Positions 52,999 through 61,413 of a stretch of DNA of 64,000 nt are shown here, piece after piece. The position numbers and the translations under genes were made by a program. Source of the DNA: Streptomyces sp. NBC_01267 (GTDB lineage Bacteria > Actinomycetota > Actinomycetes > Streptomycetales > Streptomycetaceae); the NCBI RefSeq assembly GCF_036241575.1, contig NZ_CP108455.1, forward strand, positions 3,344,001 to 3,408,000, given 5' to 3'. Below the pieces are notes generated by a model, which saw only the letters and a program-made list of their open reading frames with translations, searched no databases and was not told the DNA's origin. The stretch's first letter is position 1, and the number at the start of each line of letters is the position of its first letter.

Positions 52999-54012
52999 TC
53001 ACCTCTTCCCCGACCGCCTCCGTACCCCCAGGAACACCACGAACAGCGCGATCAGCACCGCCGCGCCGCCCCAGGTGATGCCGGAGTGCCCCGAGTCGTC
53101 GCTGTCCCCCGCGACCCGCTGCGAACTCCCCTTCCGGCCGGGCGCCCTGGCCCCGTCCTCGGTCGTGCCCGGGGTGTCCACCGGGAACCGCAGCACCTTG
53201 CTCTGCGCCCCCTCCGAACCCATCATCAGCGCCTTGCCGTCCAGCGTGTACGTCACCGACTCGGCCTGTCCCTGGAACGGCACGTTCAGTACGTGCTCCT
53301 TACCGAGCCCGCCGGAGGCCTTCCAGTCGTACGTCTCCGCCCCGAGGTACCCGCGCAGCGTCAACTGCTTCCCGTCCGGGGAGAACGCGCCGTCGGTCAC
53401 CCACGGCACCTTGTCGATCCGCCGGAAGACGTTGGTGCTGGTCGTGGAGAGCTTCTCGGGCCCCACGTACAGCCCGCCCTTGGTCTGGTTCTTCGACGCG
53501 ATGTAGACCCGGCCGGTCTTCGGGTGCACCATCAGCGCCTCGGCGTTGCGCGGCCCGTCGGCGTACTTCACGGTGAACTGGGTCGCCCGGACCGTCTCGT
53601 TCCGCAACTGCTTCGGCTCGGGGAATCGGTAGATCCAGACGTGGTCCCAGGACCCGTCGAGGTTGTCGCCGATGTCCCCGACGTAGATGTCACCGTCCGG
53701 CCCGATGGAGATCGCCTCCACGTCGCGGGGCGCGCCGACCCCGCTCATGGTCACGGTGGCGACCGTCTGCCCGGTCCTCGAGTCGACCGCGTAGACGTAC
53801 GGCCCGTCGCCGCTGTCGTTGTGCGTCCAGTAGATACCGGGGTGCAGACGGCTGGCGGCCAGCCCGCTGGACTCGGCGATCCGGGGGTCCTTGATCGTGA
53901 ACCCGCCCCCGCCCCCAGCCCCGCCCCCGCCGTCGGCGGCAGCGGGCGTGGCAGGCAGAACGGCGAACAGGACGGTGGCCGCGGCCCCGGCGACGTACGG
54001 AAGCGAACGCAT
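52999..54012 (-). CDS. secreted/anchored beta-propeller protein
   Basis: A 337-aa exported protein: Sec signal peptide (MRSLPYVAGAAATVLFAVLP, cleavage near TPAAA), a Gly-rich stretch, then a beta-propeller-like domain with repeated strand pairs (IYWTHNDSGDGPYVYAVD, AISIGPDGDIYVGDIGDN, AEALMVHPKTGRVYIASK, SVTYTLDGKALMMGSE). A linker, a C-terminal helix (ITWGGAAVLIALFVVFLGV) and RRRSGKR anchor it in the membrane facing out. Ligand is unknown. It is divergent from the SGNH hydrolase gene. Confidence 0.8.
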   Translation of the reverse strand: MRSLPYVAGAAATVLFAVLPATPAAADGGGGAGGGGGFTIKDPRIAESSGLAASRLHPGIYWTHNDSGDGPYVYAVDSRTGQTVATVTMSGVGAPRDVEAISIGPDGDIYVGDIGDNLDGSWDHVWIYRFPEPKQLRNETVRATQFTVKYADGPRNAEALMVHPKTGRVYIASKNQTKGGLYVGPEKLSTTSTNVFRRIDKVPWVTDGAFSPDGKQLTLRGYLGAETYDWKASGGLGKEHVLNVPFQGQAESVTYTLDGKALMMGSEGAQSKVLRFPVDTPGTTEDGARAPGRKGSSQRVAGDSDDSGHSGITWGGAAVLIALFVVFLGVRRRSGKR

Positions 54013-54056
54013 GCCCCCAAGACTGCCATCCGCAGGGCATCGGCGATGATGACGGG

Positions 54057-54758
54057 ATGCGTCCGAGGATGATGTTCGTCGGTGATTCGATGACCATAGG
54101 CCGCGCCGGCGACTACACCTGGCGCTACCGCATGTGGCAGCACCTGGGCGCGTCCCCCGGCGTCGGATACGAGACGGTCGGCCCCCGCACCGAGCTCTAC
54201 GAGTCGAGCACCGCCTACGCCGACCCCGCCTTCCCGGCCGAGGCACGTCGCCATCTGGCGGGCTGGGGCGAGGGCTGGCAGCACATGGCCCCGGTGATCC
54301 GCGAGACGGTACGGACCCACCGCGCCGACCTGCTGCTGATCTCGCTGGGCCTGATAGACCTCGGCTTCTACACGGACGCCGACCAGACCGCCCGCAACGT
54401 CCGCACCTTCCTGGCGGAGGCCCGCGCGGCCAACCCCCGGGTGCAGGCCGTGATCCTCCCGGTGATCCCGAACGTCCGGGCCGAGACGGACGCACCCTTC
54501 GCGGCGGAGGTGGCCCGGTTCAACGTGCTGCTGGCGAAAACGGTCGCGGACCTCGACACCCCGGCATCACCGCTGCTGCTGGCCTCGCGCCCGGAGTCGT
54601 ACGACATCCACCAGGACACGTACGACGGCACACACCCGAACGCGAGCGGCGAGCACAAGCTGGCGGGCGCCTTCGCCGACGCGCTGCACCAGGCGTGGGG
54701 CGTGGGCGGGCGGTACCGGGCACGCCCGGACGGGCGGCCTGGCGTGCACCTCGTGTGA
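54057..54758 (+). CDS. SGNH/GDSL-family hydrolase
   Basis: A 233-aa protein: block I is MFVGDSMTIG with the nucleophile Ser, the later block III Asn region is LISLGLIDLGFY (Asn replaced by a non-standard residue), and block V is DTYDGTHPNASGEHKLA, where Asp and His complete the triad. No signal peptide. It is probably an esterase or deacetylase. It precedes, by 224 bp, a gene for an acetyltransferase of the CatB type; the two could act on the same sugar or antibiotic. Confidence 0.8.
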   Translation: MRPRMMFVGDSMTIGRAGDYTWRYRMWQHLGASPGVGYETVGPRTELYESSTAYADPAFPAEARRHLAGWGEGWQHMAPVIRETVRTHRADLLLISLGLIDLGFYTDADQTARNVRTFLAEARAANPRVQAVILPVIPNVRAETDAPFAAEVARFNVLLAKTVADLDTPASPLLLASRPESYDIHQDTYDGTHPNASGEHKLAGAFADALHQAWGVGGRYRARPDGRPGVHLV

Positions 54759-54859
54759 GCGTGGGCACTGCCCCGACGCGCGGGCGACCTCCCTTACAGC
54801 ACACACCGGTTACGAGCCTCACGGCACCCCGTGCCCCCACCCCAAGAGCCGAAGTACCG

Positions 54860-54970
54860 CAACACGCACCGCATGCACCGCACGCACCGCACGCACCGCA
54901 TGCACCGCACGCACCGCATGCACCGCACGCACCGCACACGCCATACACGCCATACGCGCCGCACGCACCG
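54860..54970. repeat. 9-bp tandem repeat (CACCGCAYG)
   Basis: About twelve units alternating CACCGCATG and CACCGCACG, decaying at the 3' end into CACGCCATA forms, stand directly before the AGAGAAGGA ribosome-binding site of the CatB-type gene. The unit is a multiple of 3, so a plus-strand frame reads a His-Ala-Pro repeat across it without stops. Confidence 0.85.
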
Positions 54971-54982
54971 AGAGAAGGACCC

Positions 54983-55624
54983 ATGCCCGCTCCCGACCCG
55001 AACACCATCCACCCGATGCCCGGCCAGCCACGAGTGGTGCTCCTCAAGCCCCTGGTGACGTCCCCGCTGGTCGAGGTGGGGGACTTCTCGTACTACGACG
55101 ACCCCGACGACCCGACCGCGTTCGAGACCCGCAACGTGCTGTACCACTACGGCCCGGAGCGCCTGGTCATCGGCAAGTACTGCGCACTGGGCGAAGGAGT
55201 GCGGTTCATCATGAACGGCGCGAACCACCGGATGGACGGCCCGTCGACCTTCCCCTTCCCCATCATGGGCGGCTCCTGGGGCGACCACTTCGACCTGCTC
55301 ACCGGCCTGCCGGGCCGGGGAGACACCGTCGTCGGCAACGACGTCTGGTTCGGGTACCGCACCACGGTCATGCCCGGAGTCCGGATCGGCCACGGCGCGA
55401 TCATCGCCTCCGGCGCGGTCGTCGTCGACGACGTCCCCGACTACGGCATCGTCGGAGGCAACCCGGCCCGCCTCATCCGCCACCGCTTCAGCGACCCGGA
55501 CATCGCCCGACTCCTCGCCCTGGCCTGGTGGGACTGGCCCGCCGAACACATCACCGACCACGTACGCGCGCTGATGTCCGGCAACATCGACGAACTGGAG
55601 GCCGCGGCTCCTGCCGCGGGCTGA
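54983..55624 (+). CDS. CatB-related O-acetyltransferase (Vat/xenobiotic type)
   Basis: A 213-aa left-handed beta-helix enzyme. Hexapeptide repeats run from LVIGKYCALGEGVRFIM to VVVDDVPDYGIVGGNPARLI; GNDVWFGYRTTVMPGVRIGHGAII contains the active-site loop, and MNGANHRMDGPSTFPF carries the catalytic His. It is typical of streptogramin/chloramphenicol-type acetyltransferases of the xenobiotic group. The start ATG follows AGAGAAGGA. It uses acetyl-CoA in the cytosol; substrate unknown. Confidence 0.88.
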   Translation: MPAPDPNTIHPMPGQPRVVLLKPLVTSPLVEVGDFSYYDDPDDPTAFETRNVLYHYGPERLVIGKYCALGEGVRFIMNGANHRMDGPSTFPFPIMGGSWGDHFDLLTGLPGRGDTVVGNDVWFGYRTTVMPGVRIGHGAIIASGAVVVDDVPDYGIVGGNPARLIRHRFSDPDIARLLALAWWDWPAEHITDHVRALMSGNIDELEAAAPAAG

Positions 55625-55748
55625 CGCCGGCGAACGGGATGCGGTGCGGGTCGCGCACTTGCCTTGTGCCAGCGATGGTGAACTCGCCATCCTCCAGATA
55701 GCGTTGGCACGCCTCAAGGGGACAACCAGATAGGCGCCTTCTCAATTG

Positions 55749-56297
55749 ATGCATGAAATTGAAGACATCGGACTGGAGAAACTGCGTCTCGCCAGAAGGC
55801 CACCCACGGACACAGCACCTTCCACACTCTGCGTGTTCGACGTTTCCTTGGGCGCCCCTTCCGAAGAATATGAACCGCGACTGCGGTCCATATTGGGCGC
55901 CGCACTGGGAGTAGCGGAATCTGAGTCATTCGACGAAGATGAACTACCTGTAGATACAATCACTGAATGGTTTGCAGCCGTCAGCGGGGAGGTCGCCCAT
56001 GCTGACGAATACTCATTCGCAACCCAGGGGGCGGACCGTTATTCCGCGACCATTGGCGGAGGGCCCTGGAGACTCCAGGAGTGGCTGTTCCAGTTCGATC
56101 CTGAATCTGAGACCAGGGGGTGGTCCTGGTGGGATCTGACGCACTCCGGAGACCTCAAAGTACGGATCGAGGTCGACACTTGGGGAGAATCCTTCTTCGC
56201 CTGTGATGAGCTTCGCTGGGCCATCCTTACCGCTGGCGCCGATACGGTAGAGGGCCCCACCCTCGTGCATAGTGCCGAGTGGGCGGCAGCGACTTAG
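55749..56297 (+). CDS. unrecognised 182-aa protein of lower GC
   Basis: No family was recognised. The protein is acidic and aromatic-rich (WRLQEWLFQFDPESETRGWSW). Its codon use is visibly less GC-rich than its neighbours (for example GAAATTGAAGACATC, GAATCTGAGTCATTC), suggesting recent transfer. It looks like a cytosolic immunity- or SUKH-like small protein, but this is not supported by a motif. ATG 55749 is preferred; TTG 55746 precedes it. The next gene starts at or just after its end. Confidence 0.55.
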   Translation: MHEIEDIGLEKLRLARRPPTDTAPSTLCVFDVSLGAPSEEYEPRLRSILGAALGVAESESFDEDELPVDTITEWFAAVSGEVAHADEYSFATQGADRYSATIGGGPWRLQEWLFQFDPESETRGWSWWDLTHSGDLKVRIEVDTWGESFFACDELRWAILTAGADTVEGPTLVHSAEWAAAT

Positions 56298-56328
56298 TAC
56301 TGCGACAGGCATCGAGTATTGCGGCCGG

Positions 56329-56913
56329 ATGATTCGAGGGCCAGTGACCGAGATGATGGGCTGGGGCGACAACGCCTCCTGGCCCGACGGCGACCTCTCC
56401 GCGCGGCCCCTGGGCGAGATGGAAGCCATGGCCTCAAGGTCGGAACCCCAGGCTGTCGGCGCTCAGGTCTGGGAGACATTGAGAGAACTGGGCAGCGGGA
56501 GAATGCGTCAGAACGACCTAGCCGCCGCGACCCGGCTCCGCTGGGCCCGCCTCGCCCTGCTGGCAGCGACCCGGAAGGCGGAAGCTGCCACAGGCGATGC
56601 ACAGGCCGCGCTGACAGATGCCGTGTACCTGCGGGCCGCGATGATCCGTACATTCGGGACGGGCCCGACCGGCGGGGACCGGGACCCCGCCGACCTCGTA
56701 CGGACCGTGCTCCACACCATCGGCCGGTCTCCTGCCGAGGTGGCCTCCGCGGCCGTCGGCTGGCGGCCGGCGTCCCCGGCCGACATGTTGGGTCTGCGCC
56801 GGATCAAGAACCTGCTGACCGGGCTCAAGGGCCTGGACGCGTATCTCGACCAGGCTGATCCGCTGCGGGAGGAAATGGCTGTATGGCTGTCGCTGATACC
56901 CCGTCTGCCCTGA
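56329..56913 (+). CDS. unrecognised 194-aa helical protein
   Basis: No family was recognised. The core is alanine-rich and helical (LRWARLALLAATRKAEAATG, DAQAALTDAVYLRAAMIRTF, VRTVLHTIGRSPAEVASAAV, LRRIKNLLTGLKGLDAYLD). No signal peptide or membrane helix. The start is uncertain: ATG 56329 is used, while an in-frame GTG at 56272 would overlap the preceding gene and ATG 56353 would shorten the protein. It may be co-transcribed with the low-GC gene in front of it. Confidence 0.5.
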   Translation: MIRGPVTEMMGWGDNASWPDGDLSARPLGEMEAMASRSEPQAVGAQVWETLRELGSGRMRQNDLAAATRLRWARLALLAATRKAEAATGDAQAALTDAVYLRAAMIRTFGTGPTGGDRDPADLVRTVLHTIGRSPAEVASAAVGWRPASPADMLGLRRIKNLLTGLKGLDAYLDQADPLREEMAVWLSLIPRLP

Positions 56914-57055
56914 TCCAGGGGGCTGTTCGACATGAGAAGCGCCGGCGACGAGGACTCAGGATTTCCCCTCCGCTGGCGGCCGTCTCCCGCACCGCGCCCC
57001 GGATGGCCCGCGCATCCTTGATTCGAGCGCACTCCAAGGGGTTGGCTAGGACCTC

Positions 57056-58051
57056 ATGGAGTACACGCAGCTTGGACGCACCGGACTCAAGGTCAGCCGA
57101 CTGGTCCTCGGGACGATGAACTTCGGCCCGCAGACCACCGAGGCCGACAGTCACACGATCATGGACTCCGCGCTCGCCGCGGGCGTCAACTTCTTCGACA
57201 CCGCCAATGTCTACGGCTGGGGCGAGAACAAGGGCCGCACCGAGGAGATCATCGGCACCTGGTTCGCGAAGGGCGGTGAGCGGCGCGACAAGGTCGTGCT
57301 CGCCACCAAGATGTACGGGAACATGGCCGCCGAGGGCGACGCCTGGCCCAACCACGACAAGCTCTCGGCGGTCAACATCCGCCGGTCCGTCGAGGCCTCG
57401 CTGAAGCGGCTCCAGACGGACCACATCGACCTGTACCAGTTCCACCACGTCGACCGGAACACCCCGTTCGAGGAGATCTGGCAGGCGATCGACGTCCTGA
57501 TCCAGCAGGGCAAGATCCTCTACGCGGGCTCGTCGAACTTCGCCGGATACAAGATCGCGCAGGCCAATGAGCTGGCCGCCCGGCGCGGTTCGGTCGGGCT
57601 GGTCAGCGAGCAGTGCATCTACAACCTGATGGAGCGCCGCGCCGAGATGGAGGTCATCCCGGCCGCGCAGGAGTACGGCCTCGGGGTCATCCCCTGGTCC
57701 CCGCTGCACGGCGGGCTGCTCGGCGGCGCGCTCCGCAAGGAGCGCGAGGGCGGCTCCGCGCGCAGCACGACGGGGCGATCGGCGGAGGCGCTGGCGAACC
57801 CGACGGTGCGGGCGCAGATCCAGGCGTACGAGGACCTGCTCGACAAGCACGGCCTTCAGCCGGGCGAGGCCGGGCTGGCGTGGCTGCTGACGCGTCCGGG
57901 TGTGACGGGACCGATCGTCGGCCCGCGTACGCAGGAGCAGCTGGAGTCGGCGCTGCGCGCGGTCGAGCTGGAGCTGCCCGAGGCCGTACTGTCCGGGCTC
58001 GACGAGATCTTCCCGGGGCCGGGGCCGTCGCCCGAGGCGTTCGCCTGGTAG
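57056..58051 (+). CDS. aldo/keto reductase
   Basis: A 331-aa (beta/alpha)8 reductase: MEYTQLGRTGLKVSRLVLGTM start, catalytic Asp and Tyr in FFDTANVYGWGE, Lys in LATKMYG and His in YQFHHVDR. The NADPH phosphate-binding loop is in ITGPIVGPRTQEQL-like sequence at the C-terminus (VTGPIVGPRTQEQLESALRA). It belongs to the YajO/PhnW-type AKR group that reduces aldehydes or ketones. ATG follows AGGA. Monocistronic. Confidence 0.9.
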   Translation: MEYTQLGRTGLKVSRLVLGTMNFGPQTTEADSHTIMDSALAAGVNFFDTANVYGWGENKGRTEEIIGTWFAKGGERRDKVVLATKMYGNMAAEGDAWPNHDKLSAVNIRRSVEASLKRLQTDHIDLYQFHHVDRNTPFEEIWQAIDVLIQQGKILYAGSSNFAGYKIAQANELAARRGSVGLVSEQCIYNLMERRAEMEVIPAAQEYGLGVIPWSPLHGGLLGGALRKEREGGSARSTTGRSAEALANPTVRAQIQAYEDLLDKHGLQPGEAGLAWLLTRPGVTGPIVGPRTQEQLESALRAVELELPEAVLSGLDEIFPGPGPSPEAFAW

Positions 58052-58058
58052 TTCGCCA

Positions 58059-58150
58059 TGCGGCGGATTCCCATGCGGTGGATTCCCAGGCGCTGGTTTC
58101 CCATGCGCCGGCTCGCCACGCGGTGGATCACCACCTGATGGATCCCGTCC
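58059..58150. repeat. 15-bp degenerate minisatellite
   Basis: About six units related to ATGCGGTGGATTCCC stand in tandem directly after the aldo/keto reductase stop. Unit length is a multiple of 3. No function visible; it separates the reductase from the convergent 29-aa ORF. Confidence 0.7.
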
Positions 58151-58189
58151 GGTGCATCACCGCCCGGCGGTTCCCCGGTGCGGCTGCCG

Positions 58190-58279
58190 TCACTGACCGA
58201 CGGCAGCCGCCACGGCGACGACGACGAACAGCAGCACGAGTGCACCGGCCATGATCCGGTTCCTGGTTTTCGGGTCCAC
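58190..58279 (-). CDS. 29-aa single-helix membrane peptide
   Basis: GTG start; a basic N-terminal segment (MDPKTRNRI) followed by one hydrophobic helix (MAGALVLLFVVVAVAAAVG). It lies 9 bp downstream of the thpR stop on the same strand, so it can be co-transcribed with it. Codon use is GC-rich. Recognised only by pattern; function unknown. Confidence 0.55.
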   Translation of the reverse strand: MDPKTRNRIMAGALVLLFVVVAVAAAVGQ

Positions 58280-58288
58280 GCTGCGAGG

Positions 58289-58834
58289 TTACTTGCCCGG
58301 CCCGAGCGGCCAGGCAGCGACCACCTGGTACCGGGGGCTGCCCCCGCTGCGTACGAGAGCCAGCTCCCGCACGGTCCAGGGGGTACTCGTGAACCCGTCC
58401 AGCGCTTCCGCGTACGGCCGCAGGTCGGTGCGGGCATCGTTGCGGGCGAGGGTGAGATGCGGCACGTAGGGGTGCGGATCTTCCGTACGGACCCCCGCGT
58501 CCCGCGCCGCCCTCTCCGCGGCGGCGGCGAGCCGGGCCATCGCGGCCACCTCCCCGGTGGCCCCCGCCCACAGCGACCGCCGCCCGAAGCACCCGCCACC
58601 GGCCAGGCCGAGCCCGAAGGGACGGTGGTCCCGGGCGGCCTGCGCGAGACGGTCCTCGACGGCGGGGACCAGGGCGTCGTCGACCTCCCCCAGGAACGCG
58701 AGCGTGAAGTGCCAGCCGGGACGGTCCGTCCAGCGGAGCCCGGCGGCCCCCGGAAGGGCGTGCAACGGCTCTACGACGAGGGCGAGTTGGCTGACGGCCT
58801 GCTCCGGCGGCAGCACTGCGGCGAACAGTCTCAT
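58289..58834 (-). CDS. thpR: RNA 2',3'-cyclic phosphodiesterase
   Basis: A 181-aa 2H phosphoesterase with the two HxT motifs: HFTLAFLGEVD (about 43-53) and HLTLARNDAR (about 125-134). It opens RLFAAVLPPE, typical of ThpR (formerly 2'-5' RNA ligase). It opens 2',3'-cyclic phosphates to 2'-phosphates in RNA ends. ATG 58834 is the normal family start; it is divergent from the GNAT gene with only 18 bp between start codons. Confidence 0.9.
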   Translation of the reverse strand: MRLFAAVLPPEQAVSQLALVVEPLHALPGAAGLRWTDRPGWHFTLAFLGEVDDALVPAVEDRLAQAARDHRPFGLGLAGGGCFGRRSLWAGATGEVAAMARLAAAAERAARDAGVRTEDPHPYVPHLTLARNDARTDLRPYAEALDGFTSTPWTVRELALVRSGGSPRYQVVAAWPLGPGK

Positions 58835-58852
58835 CACGCTAGTGTCGTCCGG

Positions 58853-59368
58853 ATGGAGAGCAGCCAGGTGAGAATCAGGGAGGGCGGGGCGGACGACGTC
58901 CCCGCGGTGTTCGCGATGCTGGACGGGGCGGTCGCCTGGCTGGTCGCCCACGGCCGCGACGGCCAGTGGGGCACCGGGCCGATATCCGCCCGGCCCAAGG
59001 CGGTGCAGCAGGTCCAGGGGTACCTCGACCGGGGCACGCTGTGGATCGCCGACATCGACGGCGCCGTGGCCGGGGCCGTGATCCTCACCTCGGCACCGGG
59101 CCCGTCGATCGCGCCGGCCGACGAGCCCGAGGTGTATGTGCACTTCCTGGTCAACGACCGCCGCTTCGCGGGCCGGGGTGTGGGCAGCGCCCTCCTCGAA
59201 CACGCCGCGGCGGAGACGGTCCGGCAGGGCGTCTCCCTGCTGCGGGTCGACTGCTACGCGGGCAGCGGGGGCGCGCTCGTCGCGTACTACGAGCGCAACG
59301 GCTTCACCCGGACCGAAGCCTTCAGCGAGGGCGACTGGCCGGGCCAGATCCTGGCCCGGCGGGTCTGA
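58853..59368 (+). CDS. GNAT-family N-acetyltransferase
   Basis: A 171-aa acetyltransferase: VRIREGGADDVPAVFAMLD (first strand/helix), GAVAGAVILTSA, VYVHFLVNDRRFAGRGVGSALLEHA with the acetyl-CoA-binding RGVGSA, and the end YYERNGFTRTEAFSE. A very short divergent spacer links it to thpR. Substrate unknown. Confidence 0.87.
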   Translation: MESSQVRIREGGADDVPAVFAMLDGAVAWLVAHGRDGQWGTGPISARPKAVQQVQGYLDRGTLWIADIDGAVAGAVILTSAPGPSIAPADEPEVYVHFLVNDRRFAGRGVGSALLEHAAAETVRQGVSLLRVDCYAGSGGALVAYYERNGFTRTEAFSEGDWPGQILARRV

Positions 59369-59471
59369 CCTCTGACCCACTGCCGCTACGGCCCGGCGTG
59401 ACTATGCCTCCGCGCATATCGTTGTACCGCGCGACTGCCCGCAGCCTTGCGGCAGCGGGGAGAGCGCCACG

Positions 59472-59602
59472 ATGACCGTCGTCGACGACAGGATCGAGAT
59501 GGCCGGGACGAGCGACGAGCGCACTCTGGACATGATGTTCGAGTGGCTTGAGCCGACCCCCGAGGGAATCAGGGTCGAGATCGTCGAGGGGAACATCGGG
59601 CC
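59472..59602 (+). pseudogene. Uma2-family gene, 5' part (interrupted by IS)
   Basis: The first 43 codons (MTVVDDRIEMAGTSDERTLD, then MFEWLEPTPEG, VEIVEGNIG) match the N-terminus of Uma2 (DUF820) restriction-like proteins. The GGGGAGAG ribosome-binding sequence is good. Reading runs into the IS at 59603 and stops at 59604-59606. Together with the 3' part at 60905-61367 it originally encoded 197 aa. Confidence 0.85.
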
Positions 59603-59666
59603 TTGACCCTGGGTTTTGGACACCGGAGACACTTGGATCTTGATGGTCCAGGAGAACGGAGTCCCC

Positions 59667-59978
59667 GTGGGGATGAAGCATTACCCCGCCGAGTTCAAAG
59701 CGGATGCGGTCGCGTTGTACCGATCGAGGCCGGGAGCGACGATCAAGTCCGTCGCCGGTGATCTCGGGGTGAACACCGAGACGCTGCGGAACTGGATCCG
59801 GGCCGCCGACGGGCGCCGGCCCGGCGCCCACTCCGCACCGCCGGCCGCTTCGCAGACCGGCGGCGACGCTGTTCAGGCGGAGCTGGCCGCCGCTCGCAAG
59901 AGGATCCGTGAGCTCGAGGAAGAACGGGACATTCTCCGCAAGGCGGCCCGGTATTTCGCGACGGAGACGCGCTGGTGA
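59667..59978 (+). CDS. IS3-family transposase OrfA
   Basis: About 103 aa: an HTH_Tnp_1 domain (HYPAEFKADAVALYRSRPGA, DLGVNTETLRNWIRAAD) and a leucine-zipper-like end (ELAAARKRIRELEEERDILR, KAARYFATET). GTG 59667 has GGAG 5 nt upstream; ATG 59673 is the alternative. The stop overlaps the orfB start, and orfB is in the -1 frame, consistent with programmed frameshifting to the OrfAB transposase. Confidence 0.88.
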   Translation: MGMKHYPAEFKADAVALYRSRPGATIKSVAGDLGVNTETLRNWIRAADGRRPGAHSAPPAASQTGGDAVQAELAAARKRIRELEEERDILRKAARYFATETRW

Positions 59979-60877
59979 ACCGCTACCAGTTCGTTGACGA
60001 TCACCAGCGCCGACACGGCGTGAAGCGGCTCTGCGACATCCTCGGCCTGGCCCGCTCGAGCTTCTACTATTGGCGCCGCACCGCATCCGCGAGAGCGGCC
60101 CGCCAGACCGTCGAAGCCGGGATCGCGGCCCGGATACGCAAGGTCCACCAAGACTCCGACGGCACCTACGGAGCCCCCAGGATCACCGCAGAACTCCGCG
60201 ACGAGGGCGGCCCGGTGGTCAACCACAAGCGCGTCGCGAGGATCATGCGGTCCATCGGGCTCGAGGGAGTCCGTCTGCGCCGCCGGCACCGCACCACCGT
60301 CGCGGACCAGACCGCAGCGAAGGCGCCAGACCTGATCGGCCGTGACTTCACCGCGGCCGCAGTCAACAGAAAGTACGTCGGCGACATCACATACCTGCCG
60401 GTCAGCGGCGCGAAGCCGCTCTACCTCGCGACCGTCATCGACCTCGCCTCACGTCGGCTCGCCGGGTGGGCGATCGCTGACCACATGCGGACAGAACTCG
60501 TCATCGACGCCCTCACGGCCGCCGAGCGGACCCGCGGAAACTTGACCGGAGTGATCATGCACACCGACCACGGATCTCAATATTCGAGCAGGGCCTTCGC
60601 GGAACTCTGCAGGTCAGCTGGGGTCCGGCAGAGCATGGGCGCGATCGGGTCCAGCGCCGACAACGCTGCCGCGGAAAGCTTCAACGCCGCCTTCAAGAGG
60701 GAGACGCTCAAAGGCCGCAAAGCCTGGTCGAGCGAGCGTGAGGCCAGGCTCGACGCCTTCCGCTGGCTGACCCGCTACAACACCCGGCGCCGGCATTCCC
60801 GCCTCGGTCAGCGGTCTCCGATTGCCTACGAGAACGCCGTCCAAGCAGCAGCAACTACCCTGACCCAAGCCGCATAG
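59975..60877 (+). CDS. IS3-family transposase OrfB (DDE integrase core)
   Basis: A 300-aa catalytic subunit: HTH_21-like segment (YGAPRITAELRDEGGPVVNHK), then rve core with the DDE residues in YVGDITYLPV (D), IMHTDHGSQYSS (D) and DNAAAESFNAAFKRE (E), and YNTRRRHSRLGQRSPIAYE at the end. All catalytic residues are present. GTG 59975 overlaps the orfA TGA. Confidence 0.92.
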   Translation: MNRYQFVDDHQRRHGVKRLCDILGLARSSFYYWRRTASARAARQTVEAGIAARIRKVHQDSDGTYGAPRITAELRDEGGPVVNHKRVARIMRSIGLEGVRLRRRHRTTVADQTAAKAPDLIGRDFTAAAVNRKYVGDITYLPVSGAKPLYLATVIDLASRRLAGWAIADHMRTELVIDALTAAERTRGNLTGVIMHTDHGSQYSSRAFAELCRSAGVRQSMGAIGSSADNAAAESFNAAFKRETLKGRKAWSSEREARLDAFRWLTRYNTRRRHSRLGQRSPIAYENAVQAAATTLTQAA

Positions 60878-60904
60878 ACGTGTTCAACATCCGGGGTCAA
60901 GGCC

Positions 60905-61367
60905 CATCTTCACGTCGCCGCAGCCGGACGCACACTGGCAGATCATCCGCAGGATCGTGCGAGCGCTGGAGGACGAATTCGGCATGGGCGTCCAGGTGAC
61001 CTCGGATGTCCGTATCGACTTCCCCGGGCATCTGAATGGGTTCGCTCCGGATGTGGCCAAACTCTGCGACAGCGCCGAGAAGGACGAGAAAGGCCGCTGG
61101 CGCTACCAGGACATCGAGTTCGTCGCCGAAGTGGTCTCCAAGAACACCGCGGCCAACGACTACGGCCCGAAGCCGGCGACGTACGCCACCGCCGGTGTCC
61201 CCGTGTATCTCATCGCCGACCCCTGCACCGGCAAGTGGCACCTGCACACCCTCCCGAAGGACGACGGCTACCACGGCCTGGTGACGTTCGACTTCGGTTA
61301 TCCCGTCGACCTGACGGCGACCGTCGTCGGTCTCACCCTGGAGACCGACGACTTCCCCCGCGACTGA
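60905..61367 (+). pseudogene. Uma2-family gene, 3' part (interrupted by IS)
   Basis: The frame continues PIFTSPQPDAHWQIIRRIV, FGMGVQVTSDVRIDFPGHL, and the nuclease-like core APDVAKLCDS, QDIEFVAEVVSKNTAAND (putative D, E and K residues) to VVGLTLETDDFPRD. Joined to 59472-59602 with one GGCC copy removed, 594 nt give an uninterrupted 197-aa protein. Confidence 0.85.
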
Positions 61368-61413
61368 CCGGACGCCTGCGACCGGATCGGACGCCCGGCA
61401 CCGTACTGACGTC

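Larger units (their letters stand above)
59603..60900 (+). mobile_element. IS3-family insertion sequence, 1298 bp
   Basis: Imperfect terminal inverted repeats starting TTGACCC (17 of 22 positions match), two overlapping ORFs (orfA and orfB in the -1 frame), and a 4-bp target duplication GGCC (59599-59602 and 60901-60904). Its insertion splits a Uma2-family gene. Both ORFs are intact, so the element may still be active. Confidence 0.92.

Noticed and set aside
54860..54970. Possible CRISPR-like array
   Set aside because: The 9-bp units are contiguous with no unique spacers, and no cas genes are present. It is a minisatellite.
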